Positions 17,257 to 25,897 of a DNA stretch of 64,000 nt are shown piece by piece. The stretch spans positions 1 to 64,000 of the forward strand of contig NZ_FOTP01000008.1 in NCBI RefSeq assembly GCF_900114605.1, read 5' to 3'. The position numbers and the translations under genes are program-made. Each line of letters starts with the position of its first letter. Position 1 is the first letter of the stretch. Source of the DNA: Bradyrhizobium sp. NFR13. GTDB taxonomy: Bacteria > Pseudomonadota > Alphaproteobacteria > Rhizobiales > Xanthobacteraceae. Below the pieces are notes generated by a model. It was not told where the DNA came from. It was given only the letters and a program-made list of their open reading frames with translations, and did not search any database.

Positions 17257-18762
17257 CTATCCTTCAACCTTGTGCAGATGACCGATTGCGGGGGCATTGA
17301 TCGGCTGCCCCCCTACATCGAATATCGAGCCGTGACACGGACAATCCCAGCAAGTTTCAAAGCTATTCCAGTGCAGGTGACAGCCAATATGGGTGCAGCT
17401 TGCCGAGTACAAGTAAAGTGCCCCCGAATCGTCGCGATAAGCGGCGATTTTTTCAAGCCCTCGCCGCACAATGGCGCCTTGGCCGCGCTTGAGATCGTCG
17501 AGGGAACCGAGTTCGCCTGGGGCCACATATTCGGCGAAACTCTTCAAGGCCGTGGCATTCTCCGTAACAAAGTTCTTGGCGGCTTTGAGCGGGATGCGGC
17601 CCGGCGCATAAAGATCCGTCCATGGATGATCCTCGCCGAGAATCAGGGCCGTGTTCAACATCGCGCCCGCGACACCATGCGACAGGCCTTGCCCGGAGTC
17701 ACCCATCGCCACGTAGATATTCTTGCTGCCGGTGTCTCGCCCGATGAAGCCGGCGTAATCAATGGTATCGAGCACCTGGCCGGACCAGCGATGTGTTTCC
17801 GTGCCAAGTCCGGATATCAGGTTGCGCGCCCACGTTTCCAGCTTCTTGAAGCGTTCGTCCGCGTCGTTTGCTTCTCCGCTCTTGTGATCTTCGCCGCCGA
17901 CCAGAACATAGTCAGAATTCGTTGGGCCGGGCTGTAGACGCACATAATGATAGGGGTCTTCAGTATCCCAGTAGAGTGCATCGGGCAGAGCGCCACGCTT
18001 GATCTCGAAAGTGATGACATAAGTTCTGTATGGGGCGGTTTTAGTGTGAATGGCAAAGCGGTCAGAGATCGAGGAATTGGTCGCGACAACCGCGTGCCGG
18101 GCCCGGATGGAGCCCCGCGCTGTCTTCACCGTGACAATCCCATTGTCTTCACTGACTTCCTCCACCGGACTCTCGCTGAAGAAGGTTACCCCGCTATGAC
18201 CGCAGGCCTTCGCGACCCCGGCGATATATTTGAGCGGATGAAAGGTTGCCTGCCTGGGATAGCGGAGGGCATGACGATCCGCGCAACCATTGAATGGCAC
18301 ACCCACGAGCCGGTGGACCGGAGCTCCGACTTCGCGCACCGCGTCCATCTCCTGATCGATGGTTTCGGAGGGCATGTCGCGGCCCTGAAACAGATAGCCG
18401 TCAAGCCGCCGAAAATCGCAATCGATCCTTTCATCTTTCTGGATTTCCTCGATGCGATCCACAGCGGCGGCTTGGCTCTCCCAAAACAGCTTTGATGCTT
18501 CGCGTCCTCGGACCTTCGTCATTTCGCTGACCAGATCGTCGCATAGCGGGGCGAGATGAGCCGAAGTCCGCGACGTCATGCCGCCGCAAATGCGACCGCG
18601 ATCAACGACCATGACAGACAGGCCTCGCTTGCAAAGCTCATAAGCAGTTGAAATTCCTGCGATGCCCGAGCCGATGATGGCAACATCGCACTCCGCAATG
18701 CCCTCGAGCTGTGGCGCGTCAGCCGATACCTGAATGTCCATCCAGAGTGATTTGCTGGCCAT
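17257..18762 (-). CDS. FAD-dependent oxidoreductase with C-terminal Rieske domain
   Basis: This 501-residue protein has an N-terminal FAD-binding Rossmann motif (CDVAIIGSGIAGISTAYEL) followed by a DAO-type oxidoreductase domain. A C-terminal Rieske domain carries both ligand pairs (CTHIGC and CPCHGS), so it should bind a [2Fe-2S] cluster. This fused type is widespread in soil bacteria and its substrate is unknown. The Met at 18762 was chosen because of the ribosome binding site GGGAGG; the longer frame lacks one. An EcfG-type promoter lies at 18785-18810. Confidence 0.88.
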   Translation of the reverse strand: MASKSLWMDIQVSADAPQLEGIAECDVAIIGSGIAGISTAYELCKRGLSVMVVDRGRICGGMTSRTSAHLAPLCDDLVSEMTKVRGREASKLFWESQAAAVDRIEEIQKDERIDCDFRRLDGYLFQGRDMPSETIDQEMDAVREVGAPVHRLVGVPFNGCADRHALRYPRQATFHPLKYIAGVAKACGHSGVTFFSESPVEEVSEDNGIVTVKTARGSIRARHAVVATNSSISDRFAIHTKTAPYRTYVITFEIKRGALPDALYWDTEDPYHYVRLQPGPTNSDYVLVGGEDHKSGEANDADERFKKLETWARNLISGLGTETHRWSGQVLDTIDYAGFIGRDTGSKNIYVAMGDSGQGLSHGVAGAMLNTALILGEDHPWTDLYAPGRIPLKAAKNFVTENATALKSFAEYVAPGELGSLDDLKRGQGAIVRRGLEKIAAYRDDSGALYLYSASCTHIGCHLHWNSFETCWDCPCHGSIFDVGGQPINAPAIGHLHKVEG

Positions 18763-18784
18763 GAAAAGCCTCCCAATATCTGGA

Positions 18785-18810
18785 AACGCTTGCGATGCTG
18801 GCGAAGTTCC
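18785..18810 (-). promoter_or_regulatory. EcfG-type promoter for the FAD/Rieske oxidoreductase
   Basis: On the minus strand GGAAC (18810-18806) is followed after 17 bases by CGTT (18788-18785), a perfect match to both boxes, 23 bases upstream of the gene start. Confidence 0.65.
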
Positions 18811-18831
18811 TGCGTCGGGCCTTATCGCGTC

Positions 18832-19010
18832 TGCGAGACCGTCCCCGTCTGCGTCCATTCGATCATCCGCACCGCAGTGTATTTGGGCTATTGCATCATC
18901 GCGCGAAGGGTGGCCTTTGCAGGTCGGCAGACGAGACGCACGATGCGTTGCTGGAAATTTATGCCAAACGGTTCGATTTGCAGATCGAGCTGGCGGATTG
19001 CCTTGCTGGT
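18832..19010 (+). pseudogene. Isochorismatase-like hydrolase, C-terminal remnant
   Basis: Two frames match the C-terminal half of the hydrolase at 7-615: CVHSIIRTAVYLGYCII in one frame (against CVLSTILSAVDLGYRII), then SADETHDALLEIYAKRFDLQ in another (against SADETHDALLGLYARRFDLQ). A shift near 18905 separates them and the N-terminal half is missing. The nucleophile Cys region survives. It lies between the oxidoreductase and SDR genes on the opposite strand to both. Confidence 0.8.
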
Positions 19011-19020
19011 CTCCACCCTC

Positions 19021-19806
19021 CTAACTCTTGGCGGATCCGGGTTCAGCCATCTTGCGATGCTGCCCGGCGAGAAGCTCGGCCGGAAGCACGTTCGCAGCTG
19101 CGGACTCAACCTTATTCTTTATGCCGCTGACGACATCGCCGGTACCGCTCATCATCGCTTCAAAACCATCTGCTGCGACCTTCGCTGGATCATCCTTTTC
19201 CGTCGTGCCGACATCGGTATCCAGCATGTCGGCCCGCCGGAAGAATTCGGTGTCGGTCGCGCCGGGCATTAAGCAGGTGACGGTGACCTCAGTGTCTCTC
19301 AACTCCTCCCGCAACGCGAAGGCGAATGAGTTCAGAAAGGCCTTGGTACCGTTATACACGGCCTGAAAACTCCCGGGGATGAAGCCCGCGATTGAACCGG
19401 TAATGAGTATCCTACCTGCATTGCGACGGCGCATGTCAGTGCCGACCTTCTGGATTAGGTAGACCGTGCCGGTGATGTTGGTGTCGATAACACGCTTGGC
19501 GTTCGCAAAATCCTGATCCAGGAAGGCGCGACCGAGCCCGCGCCCGGCATTTGCCAGAAGCGCGTCGACCGGGCGGCCGTTCACAGCCCGATAGACCGCG
19601 TCTACGCCCTCTGTGGTCGCAAGGTCGGCATTCAGAGCCTCCACACTTGCTCCGCCTCCGCGAAGGAGCGCAGCGGCATCCTCGATGGCGGGCTCGTCAG
19701 CGACGATCAGAAGGTCGAACCCTTCTCTGGCGCAGCGCTTGGCCAGTTCCAATCCGATGCCGGTCGAAGCGCCGGTGACGACGGCAAATGGTCGGGTGGC
19801 GGACAT
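19021..19806 (-). CDS. Short-chain dehydrogenase/reductase
   Basis: This 261-residue SDR has the NAD(P)-binding motif TGASTGIG near the N-terminus, the NAG motif (LLANAGRG), and the catalytic Ser-Tyr-Lys set (ITGSIAGF then YNGTKAF). Length and order are typical of classical SDRs. The substrate is unknown. The Met at 19806 is preceded by CAGGAGCT and begins the conserved domain. An EcfG-like promoter is at 19837-19861, so it is probably a stress gene and is divergent from the alcohol dehydrogenase. Confidence 0.87.
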   Translation of the reverse strand: MSATRPFAVVTGASTGIGLELAKRCAREGFDLLIVADEPAIEDAAALLRGGGASVEALNADLATTEGVDAVYRAVNGRPVDALLANAGRGLGRAFLDQDFANAKRVIDTNITGTVYLIQKVGTDMRRRNAGRILITGSIAGFIPGSFQAVYNGTKAFLNSFAFALREELRDTEVTVTCLMPGATDTEFFRRADMLDTDVGTTEKDDPAKVAADGFEAMMSGTGDVVSGIKNKVESAAANVLPAELLAGQHRKMAEPGSAKS

Positions 19807-19836
19807 TGGGAGCTCCTGTTCAAGTGTCGTCCGCCC

Positions 19837-19861
19837 AACCCGATTCTTTAAAGCATGTTCC
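19837..19861 (-). promoter_or_regulatory. EcfG-like promoter for the SDR gene
   Basis: On the minus strand GGAAC (19861-19857) and GGTT (19840-19837) are spaced by 16 bases; the -10 has one mismatch to CGTT. Confidence 0.45.
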
Positions 19862-19924
19862 TGCTTCGATGGAACGTGAACGCTTCTCCAACCTTGTGTT
19901 GGCAGGTCAACGGAGGGATCGCCG

Positions 19925-21094
19925 ATGAAAGCGCTCACCTGGCACGGCAAGAACGACATCCGGTGCGAGAGCGTGCCGGATCCCAAGATACAACATGGGC
20001 AGGACGCGATCATCAAAGTGACCGCGTGCGCCATTTGTGGTTCCGACCTGCACATCTTTGACGGCGTGATTCCCTCGATGGAGCATGGCGACATCCTCGG
20101 GCACGAGACCATGGGCGAGGTCGTAGAAGTTGGCGCCGACAACAAGAAGCTCAAAGTGGGTGATCGCGTCGTGGTGCCGTTTACGATCGCATGCGGAGAA
20201 TGTTTCTTCTGCTCGCGCGGCTTCTACTCGGGTTGCGAGCGTTCGAATCCCAACGCCGAGAAGGCCTCGAAGCTCTGGGGCCATTCTCCTGCCGGCCTGT
20301 TTGGCTACTCCCACTTACTCGGCGGCTATTCCGGCGGCCAGGCGGAATACCTGCGCGTCCCATATGCCGACGTCGGTCCCATCAAGGTCCCGGCTCATTT
20401 GACCGACGATCAGGTGCTTTTCCTCTCGGACATCTTCCCGACCGGTTACATGGCTGCCGAATTCTGCAACCTGAAAGGCGGCGAGACGGTCGCCATCTGG
20501 GGCTGTGGACCGGTCGGACAGTTTGCCATTCGCAGCGCCTTCATGCTGGGCGCGGAGCGGGTCATTGCGATTGATACGGTTCCAGAGCGAATGGAGATGG
20601 CGCGTGAAGCAGGTGCTGTGATCATCGATTTCCGGAACGAGGACGTCTACGACCGGATCCAGGTTCTAACCGATGGCCGAGGCGCCGACGCTTGCATCGA
20701 CGCCGTCGGAACCGAGCCAGATACCGCTTCCGGTTTCGATGCCGTAGTCGACCGCCTAAAGGTAGCGACCTTCATGGGGACCGATCGGCCCCACGTGTTG
20801 CGCCAGGCAATCCATTGCTGCCGCAACTTCGGCACCGTGTCGATTGTCGGCGTATATGGCGGCCTCGTTGACAAGATCCCAATGGGATCCGCTATCAACC
20901 GTGGCCTGACGTTCCGGATGGCACAGACGCCGGTGCAACACTATCTGCCGATTCTTCTCGAGCGGATCGAGAAGGGTGAGATCGATCCCTCATTCGTAAT
21001 CACGCATAGTGCAAAGCTTGAAGACGGGCCCGGGCTTTACAAGACCTTCCGGTCCAAAAAAGATGGCTGCATCAAAGTCGTGATGAAGCCCTGA
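19925..21094 (+). CDS. Zinc-dependent alcohol dehydrogenase (formaldehyde dehydrogenase-like)
   Basis: This 389-residue medium-chain dehydrogenase has catalytic zinc ligands Cys38 (ICGSDLH) and His60-Glu61 (GHE). The structural zinc loop has Cys90, Cys93, Cys96 and Cys104 (CGECFFC and SGC). The NAD site is [14 protein letters not shown]. Layout and length match the FdhA-like group of glutathione-independent formaldehyde or broad alcohol dehydrogenases. The start at 19925 follows GGAGGGATC. The substrate cannot be assigned. Confidence 0.88.
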   Translation: MKALTWHGKNDIRCESVPDPKIQHGQDAIIKVTACAICGSDLHIFDGVIPSMEHGDILGHETMGEVVEVGADNKKLKVGDRVVVPFTIACGECFFCSRGFYSGCERSNPNAEKASKLWGHSPAGLFGYSHLLGGYSGGQAEYLRVPYADVGPIKVPAHLTDDQVLFLSDIFPTGYMAAEFCNLKGGETVAIWGCGPVGQFAIRSAFMLGAERVIAIDTVPERMEMAREAGAVIIDFRNEDVYDRIQVLTDGRGADACIDAVGTEPDTASGFDAVVDRLKVATFMGTDRPHVLRQAIHCCRNFGTVSIVGVYGGLVDKIPMGSAINRGLTFRMAQTPVQHYLPILLERIEKGEIDPSFVITHSAKLEDGPGLYKTFRSKKDGCIKVVMKP

Positions 21095-21105
21095 TCGGTG
21101 TGTTA

Positions 21106-21372
21106 ATGGTAATCGAAAGGATCTTGCCATGGATCGGCGGTCTCGCGGCTTTGCTAACGTCACTGTCCTACGTTCCGCAGGTAAGGAAGGCCCTGCCGCG
21201 CGGCGCGACGGAAGACCTCTCGCTGAAGACACTCGGAATCCTCACAGCTGGCCTTTCCGTCTGGATCCTCTACGGCGCGCTAAGAGGCGATTGGGTGATC
21301 ATGCTGGGCGGCGCTCTCATCCACTGTGTTGTATCGCAAGCTCCGCGACGTTTCGCCTTGACCCTTCGCTAA
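21106..21372 (+). CDS. SemiSWEET family transporter, possibly altered C-terminus
   Basis: This small three-helix protein has the SemiSWEET/PQ-loop pattern: GGLAALLTSLSYVPQVRKAL, then a charged loop (ATEDLSLKTLGI), a second helix, then YGALRGDWVIMLGG. The family forms dimeric sugar pores. After GDWVI the usual end is a third helix finishing near KLRD. That end (SSTVLYRKLRDV) is in another frame, so a one-base shift near 21310 may have changed the tail. A GTG at 21100 is an alternative start. Confidence 0.7.
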   Translation: MVIERILPWIGGLAALLTSLSYVPQVRKALPRGATEDLSLKTLGILTAGLSVWILYGALRGDWVIMLGGALIHCVVSQAPRRFALTLR

Positions 21373-21614
21373 GCAACGTTTCTGCCGGCCCTTGCGCGCA
21401 TTCAATTCGTTCAGACGGCCCAGCCACCGACCTCCGTCCTCTAGCGAGGACGGGTTGCCACCCACGGCGATCTCTACTCTTCAGTCAGCCGATGCCGGCA
21501 GACAAGGGATCCTATTGTGACGGGACTCTTCATTGCTTCGTCGTTGTTAGGCTGGGCACTCGTTCGTCGCCGAACTAATTGCTCGCGCTGAACGGCCGGC
21601 GCTACCGGTAGTGA

Positions 21615-21806
21615 CTATCGACGAACTGCCTGCCGGCGCGTCCGTTCAAAGCCGTCATTGATCTCGCCGTGGCATGCTTCCACAGCTAGCTCACGCGAGC
21701 GAAACTTGACCGGTCCTTGTACCGAGCGATTGCCTGGATAAATGTTCCAGCGCCAAAGCCCCGGCTGGACCTCCTGCACGTCGTATTGAACTGTTCGATG
21801 TAGCAT
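21615..21806 (-). CDS. Small hypothetical protein
   Basis: This 63-residue protein (MLHRTVQYDVQEVQPGLWRW, then IYPGNRSVQGPVKFRSREL) looks like the short DUF-type proteins of rhizobia that contain a W-x-W-x-I-YPG strand followed by a helix. The Met at 21806 was preferred to the upstream Met at 21848 because the conserved-looking part begins there. Function is unknown. It lies in the stress cluster between SemiSWEET and the 51-residue gene. Confidence 0.5.
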   Translation of the reverse strand: MLHRTVQYDVQEVQPGLWRWNIYPGNRSVQGPVKFRSRELAVEACHGEINDGFERTRRQAVRR

Positions 21807-21885
21807 AACCCTCAGGCTCCGTCCTTGAGGGTATATTACAGACAGCATTGCGCAAAGACCAGTACGGGAAAACGCTCTAATCCCC

Positions 21886-21911
21886 GGCCCGCCCTTACAG
21901 GGGCGGGGACC
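21886..21911 (-). terminator. GC-rich hairpin after the 51-residue gene
   Basis: The minus strand just past the stop at 21915 has a CCCCGCCC...GGGCGGG stem with a short loop, a likely transcription end for the small gene. No long T-run follows. Confidence 0.45.
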
Positions 21912-21914
21912 GGT

Positions 21915-22070
21915 TCACTTCTTCCTTTCCGCGTGGAGGACGGCCTTATCTCTCGTCATTTGATCAATCAGCCCTGTGATTGCGTCGCGGGCAAGCTGAT
22001 CAGCTATCATCACGACCATCCGCCGATAGTTTGCAATCTTCAAATCGATCTCGGTACACTTCTTACACAT
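21915..22070 (-). CDS. Small conserved-looking protein, 51 residues
   Basis: A complete minus-strand frame from ATG 22070 to TGA 21915 gives MCKKCTEIDLKIANYRRMVV and then a helical tail ending KAVLHAERKK. It has a CKKC pair and amphipathic helices, like short rhizobial proteins that start MCK-x-C followed by a helical hairpin. A weak ribosome binding site (GGTGAG) precedes the start. Function is unknown, and the CXXC could bind metal. It lies just downstream of rpoH on the same strand. Confidence 0.6.
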   Translation of the reverse strand: MCKKCTEIDLKIANYRRMVVMIADQLARDAITGLIDQMTRDKAVLHAERKK

Positions 22071-22115
22071 GGCTCACCGAGGTGGGCGGAAGCTTAAAGC
22101 GCTTTCAGGCGACTC

Positions 22116-22985
22116 TCATGGCGCCGCTAGGTGTGCTGCGTACGCTCGGGTCCTTTCTAGCGCTCTGACTTCCACCTGGCGTACCCGCTCCCGCGAAATC
22201 TTCAACTCTGCGGCCAGCTCATCAAGTGTAAGCGGGGTGTCCGATAGCCATCGCGCTTCGATAATTCGCTGCTCCCTCGGTTTCAGCCGGTCGAGTGCTC
22301 GCCTGAGGATCTGCCGCCTCCAGTTGAGCTCGCTGCGTTCGGCAACACCTTCTTCAAAATTAGAGGTGGGATCAGCCAAGCGCTCCAGCCATTCAGCTGC
22401 CTCTTCGTCATTCTCTCTTGACGTTGCGTTGAGCGACATGTCCCCTAGGAACCGGCGATTCATATCGATCACCTCGCTCTCGGGCACGTTCAAGCGATGC
22501 GCAATCGTCGCGACATGGTCGGGCTGCATATCGGCCTCCTCGAGAGCTGCGATCTTACTCTTCAAGCGCCGCAAGTTGAAGAACAGCCGCTTTTGGGTGG
22601 AAGTGGCGCTGATATGGACGATCGACCAGGACCGCAGGATGTAATCCTGGATCGTCGCCTTGATCCACCAGGTTGCGTAGGTCGCAAGTTTGAACCCTTT
22701 GGCCGGATCAAATCGTTTCACGGCTTGCATCAGGCCGATGTTGCCTTCCGAAATGACGTCGGCGATAGGCAGCCCATAGCCGCGATAGCGCATCGCCAAT
22801 TTGGCGACCAGACGGAGATGGCTTGTCACGAGATGATAGGCAGCGTTCCTGTCGCCGTCTTCGCGTAAGCGTCTGGCGTACGCGAACTCTTCTTCAGGTT
22901 TGAGGAGAGGAAACTGCTTGATAGCGGTGAGATAATTGGTAAGGCCTTCTCCAGCGGCCAAGGCTGGAAGTGCGAAGTGGGTCAT
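22116..22985 (-). CDS. rpoH: RNA polymerase heat-shock sigma factor RpoH (sigma-32)
   Basis: This 289-residue sigma-70 family factor has region 2 (AKLAMRYRGYGLPIADVISE, then GNIGLMQAVKRFDPAKGFKL, ATYATWWIKA), the RpoH-specific box QKRLFFNLR, and a C-terminal HTH (LTLDELAAELKISRERVRQV). It directs transcription of heat-shock genes. The Met at 22985 follows AGGAGGCAGGGG. Neighbours fit: an Hsp20 gene upstream on the same strand, and GroESL and a DegP-like protease beyond. A short fragment of a relative is at 10250-10315. Confidence 0.93.
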   Translation of the reverse strand: MTHFALPALAAGEGLTNYLTAIKQFPLLKPEEEFAYARRLREDGDRNAAYHLVTSHLRLVAKLAMRYRGYGLPIADVISEGNIGLMQAVKRFDPAKGFKLATYATWWIKATIQDYILRSWSIVHISATSTQKRLFFNLRRLKSKIAALEEADMQPDHVATIAHRLNVPESEVIDMNRRFLGDMSLNATSRENDEEAAEWLERLADPTSNFEEGVAERSELNWRRQILRRALDRLKPREQRIIEARWLSDTPLTLDELAAELKISRERVRQVEVRALERTRAYAAHLAAP

Positions 22986-23095
22986 CCCCTGCCTCCTGAC
23001 GATTTCGCGAGTGATCAGCCGCGATGCCAAATGTCACGCAACTCCGCGACGGCCGGAGCCGTCGCAGACCATTGCATAAAGCGATTGAAAAGGCG

Positions 23096-23548
23096 TCAGG
23101 CCGCCCTGGCTTCAAGTTGCTCGACGTTAGAACGGGAAGCGCCGTTGATTTCGATCTTACGCGGCTTCATGGCCTCGGGAATCTCGCGGATCAGATTGAT
23201 CTGCAGCAGGCCGTTCTCGAAAGTCGCGCTGGTCACCTGGACGTGGTCAGCGAGGTTGAACTGCCGCTTGAACGCGCGACCAGAAATGCCCTGGAACAGG
23301 TAATCCCGCTTCTGTTCACCCTTGCGGCCCTCGACCGTCAGAACGTTCTGCTCTGCCGTCAAGCTGATCTCGTCCGGCGAAAAACCCGCCAGAGCCAGCG
23401 AGATGAGGTATCGATCATCCCCGACCCGTTCGATATTGTAGGGGGGAAAATGGTCCTCGTTGGCGCGCTGTGCGGCATCCACGAGGTCAAACAGGCGGTC
23501 GAAGCCAATGCTTGAGCGCCAAAGCGGAGTAAAGTCGTAAGTCTTCAT
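23096..23548 (-). CDS. Small heat-shock protein Hsp20, first copy
   Basis: This 150-residue small heat-shock protein has the alpha-crystallin domain (NIERVGDDRYLISLALAGFS, EQNVLTVEGRK, AFKRQFNLADHVQV, FENGLLQINLIREIP). It holds unfolding proteins in solution. It is a class A type like Bradyrhizobium HspA and is closely related to the protein at 28598-29059. The start at 23548 has the GGAGGA site that forms part of the ROSE thermometer upstream. Confidence 0.92.
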   Translation of the reverse strand: MKTYDFTPLWRSSIGFDRLFDLVDAAQRANEDHFPPYNIERVGDDRYLISLALAGFSPDEISLTAEQNVLTVEGRKGEQKRDYLFQGISGRAFKRQFNLADHVQVTSATFENGLLQINLIREIPEAMKPRKIEINGASRSNVEQLEARAA

Positions 23549-23645
23549 AGCCAAATCCTCCAATGAGCAAGATGGGTATGAGCAGGCGCCGGACACCCCC
23601 GGCGTCCGCCTCACGCCGGACCCAACCTTTGGCGTCCAGCGGACC
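23546..23645 (-). promoter_or_regulatory. ROSE-type RNA thermometer of the first Hsp20 gene
   Basis: The 5' leader ends with TTGCTCATTGGAGGATTTGG directly before the start codon. The TTGCT block can pair with the Shine-Dalgarno GGAGGA, the hallmark of ROSE elements. Upstream is a strong stem (GTCCGGCG region pairing with CGCCGGG). Heat would melt the pairing and allow translation. The arrangement matches the leader at 28493-28600. Confidence 0.85.
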
Positions 23646-23647
23646 TA

Positions 23648-23676
23648 AAATAAAAAAAACTGCGAGAAAGTTTCAA
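23648..23676 (-). promoter_or_regulatory. Promoter of the first Hsp20 gene
   Basis: On the minus strand TTGAAA (23676-23671) is followed after 17 bases by TTATTT (23653-23648), just before the ROSE leader. It resembles the sigma-70-like promoter before the second Hsp20 gene; the -35 also fits sigma-32. Confidence 0.55.
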
Positions 23677-23790
23677 GGGGGTGGCGCCAATTTTTTTTGG
23701 GCTTCTGCGAAGGCGATGTTCTTGACCTGCCAGCCGACCGCTCTACATCGCTCGTCGCCGTCTTAAACAGAAAGGAGTAAGGAGGCGACC

Positions 23791-24117
23791 ATGAAATCGA
23801 ACCAGACACTCTTCGACATTCATGCAAATTCACTTCTTGCAGCAACCTACAGCGACCCGTCAGAGGTGCTCGCCAACCCGGTCCTCTCAAGCCTGGAAAA
23901 GCGCTGCGTGTTGGCGGCATGGGCGTCCGACGCATTCGCCGTCGAGAACAGCCCGTGGCTGAGACAGCTTCCCGGTTCGCCCGCTGCTATTCCTGTGGGA
24001 CGCATCCTGAGTGCGTTAAGAGAGCTTGATGAGGAAGATGATCCTCCGCCCTTGAGCGGCGCGCCGGCGCAGCGGCTTCCCATATTCGAAGAGCCCAAGG
24101 CGGCGGTCGGCTTTTGA
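23791..24117 (+). CDS. Hypothetical protein of rhizobial heat-shock regions
   Basis: This 108-residue protein has a helical core (YSDPSEVLANPVLSSLEKRC, VLAAWASDAFAVE) followed by a Pro-rich tail. The pattern, a hydrolysis-neutral helical domain with LSxxEKRxxLAxWASDAxAVE, is familiar from small proteins near hsp genes in Bradyrhizobium-like genomes. Their function is unknown. The start has an excellent site (GTAAGGAGGCGACC). It is divergent from the first Hsp20 gene. Confidence 0.7.
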   Translation: MKSNQTLFDIHANSLLAATYSDPSEVLANPVLSSLEKRCVLAAWASDAFAVENSPWLRQLPGSPAAIPVGRILSALRELDEEDDPPPLSGAPAQRLPIFEEPKAAVGF

Positions 24118-24815
24118 GCTTGTGAAAATTTGTACGCTCTAGGGTAGATCAGCTGCGGCCGAGAAAGACTGGCCCTCGGGCCAATAGCGTTGCACGCGTT
24201 GGATCTGGCGCAGCCAAGATCAAAAATGGCTTGAGCTTCTACACTTCGCCGTCCGTTGAAAGGCATAGTGTTCGACTGGCGGCGAAGTACTTCGCTCCTT
24301 TGCAAGGCGATGGCGTTTGCATTTAGCCTTCCGACCCGAGCAGCTGAAGCGAACATTGACAATGCATCGCTCAAGGGATCGCGAAAGCACCAAATTATAA
24401 GGGCGCCAGCCGCTTTGCTGCCGTACGGATCAGCACTTAGCAGAAATCTCCAGACGACTTGTCGGGACCCGGAACCGAGAACAACTAGAATGATGCCCGG
24501 CCGTGAGGGGATTGGATCCCCAAAATTTCGCGGATCACGCAACTGCAGCCATAAATCCGAAGCGGAACGAAGTCGGCTGAACGACGTTCTGCTCGTCGGA
24601 GCCATCACTCGCCGTTCACAACGGCGCCTGTCGCGGATAGCCAAAGGTCTTCGGGCCCGCTGTTATCACCAACTAGCGCTCGCGCGGATAGCCAAATGTG
24701 ATGGCTCCGTCCCCGACAAACTGAAATCTCGGAAGCCTATCAAGTCAGCTGCGTTAGTCGCAGACCTTATGAACAATGAAGATCCTAAGGCGCGCTTACG
24801 TACTCGAAAAATCCG
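24118..24815. other. No confident gene (698 bases)
   Basis: Open frames on both strands here lack any family pattern or ribosome binding site. GCGGATAGCCAAA occurs twice (near 24634 and 24694). The last 100 bases on the plus strand (PDKLKSRKPIKSAALVADLM) look weakly coding but have no start. This may be old decayed coding DNA. Confidence 0.5.
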
Positions 24816-25457
24816 ATGCACGGTTCTTCAAGTCTACTATCGACATTCGTTACACTGTTTGTGACCATTGGGCCGATTGAGACCGCCGTCATATTCGCCG
24901 GCCTGACGACCGGAATCCACCATGCGGAGCGGTTGAGCCTCTCGCTTCGTTCGGTCGCCATTGCGGGACTAATGTTGCTTCTGTTCGCGGTGGGGGGCAA
25001 TACTGTCCTTTCCTTGTTACACGTGTCCTTGCCTGCTTTTCGGGTGGCCGGGGGAATGTTGCTATTCCTACAAGCGCTAACTCTGACGTTTTCCAGCCCC
25101 GGTCTTTCGTCGATCAACGATCGGGAACGGCAAGACGCCGAGAAGGCAGGCGACATCGCCGTATTCCCGCTGGCTTTTCCGCTGATCGCAAGCCCCGGTG
25201 CGCTTTCGGCCGTTGTCCTGTTGACTGGCCGAGCAGAAGGCTGGCACGAAGGCGCGACCATTATCGCGATGATCGTATTGTGTTTAATCATCACTTACGC
25301 CGCGATGCGCGTGGCAGACACGTTGCTCCGGCTCTTGGGGCAAACTGGAGCGGACGTCGTCGGGCGGATATCGGGAATTCTCCTTGCGGGGCTTGCTGTG
25401 CAGTTCATTCTTGATGGTCTTCGCGGCGAGTTTCCAAACGCATTTGGCTCCGCGTGA
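24816..25457 (+). CDS. MarC family integral membrane protein
   Basis: This 213-residue protein has six hydrophobic segments and the MarC pattern: TLFVTIGPIETAVIFAGLT at the start, a middle acidic loop (INDRERQDAEKAGDIAVFPL), AFPLIASPGALSAVVLL, and a final GRISGILLAGLAVQFILDGL. MarC proteins are inner membrane proteins of uncertain transport role. The length is normal. It stands alone between the heat-shock blocks. Confidence 0.87.
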   Translation: MHGSSSLLSTFVTLFVTIGPIETAVIFAGLTTGIHHAERLSLSLRSVAIAGLMLLLFAVGGNTVLSLLHVSLPAFRVAGGMLLFLQALTLTFSSPGLSSINDRERQDAEKAGDIAVFPLAFPLIASPGALSAVVLLTGRAEGWHEGATIIAMIVLCLIITYAAMRVADTLLRLLGQTGADVVGRISGILLAGLAVQFILDGLRGEFPNAFGSA

Positions 25458-25650
25458 CTGCGCTTCGTAAACACCGATGCTAATCTCTTTGGGATTGTCC
25501 CGGCGTTTCTGCCTCATGCTCCATAAGGCTCCGCCACCATAGGTGCGCAGATTTTCCGCCGACATTTCACGGCCATCTTGCGTCAAGCATGTGCGACTCC
25601 AAATTCATCGCCGGCCGGTCCAGGTTGATACCCCAATGTCCCTGCCGGTC

Positions 25651-25687
25651 AGGCCCGGCCGCGCGCTGACGGAACGCGACCGGGCCT
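25651..25687 (+). terminator. Hairpin downstream of the MarC gene
   Basis: AGGCCCGG (25651-25658) and CCGGGCCT (25680-25687) form a perfect 8-bp stem, extended by GCG/CGC inside. There is no T-run. It is probably the end of the marC-type transcript. Confidence 0.5.
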
Positions 25688-25897
25688 CCTCTGCATTCCA
25701 GCAGCAGTGCAATAGGAACTTCAGAAGCCGGGTCATGACTGCGAGTGGGCCCGGACCATATGATGCTCGGTCAAAAAGAGCCTCTCGGGGCCGACGGGAG
25801 CGCCGGCGCAGATTTCGAGTTGAAGGACATTCCTAAGTGAACTCCGACCTTCCTGTCCCTTCCGGCAAGTACGGACTTCGAAATTTCGCATATCCCC

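Noticed and set aside
20225-20250. tRNA T-loop-like sequence GCGTTCGAATCCC
   Set aside because: It lies inside the alcohol dehydrogenase coding sequence and no cloverleaf can be formed around it.
23847-24644. Minus-strand frame of 265 codons over the 108-residue gene and the following gap
   Set aside because: No domain, no ribosome binding site, and it overlaps a better supported plus-strand gene.
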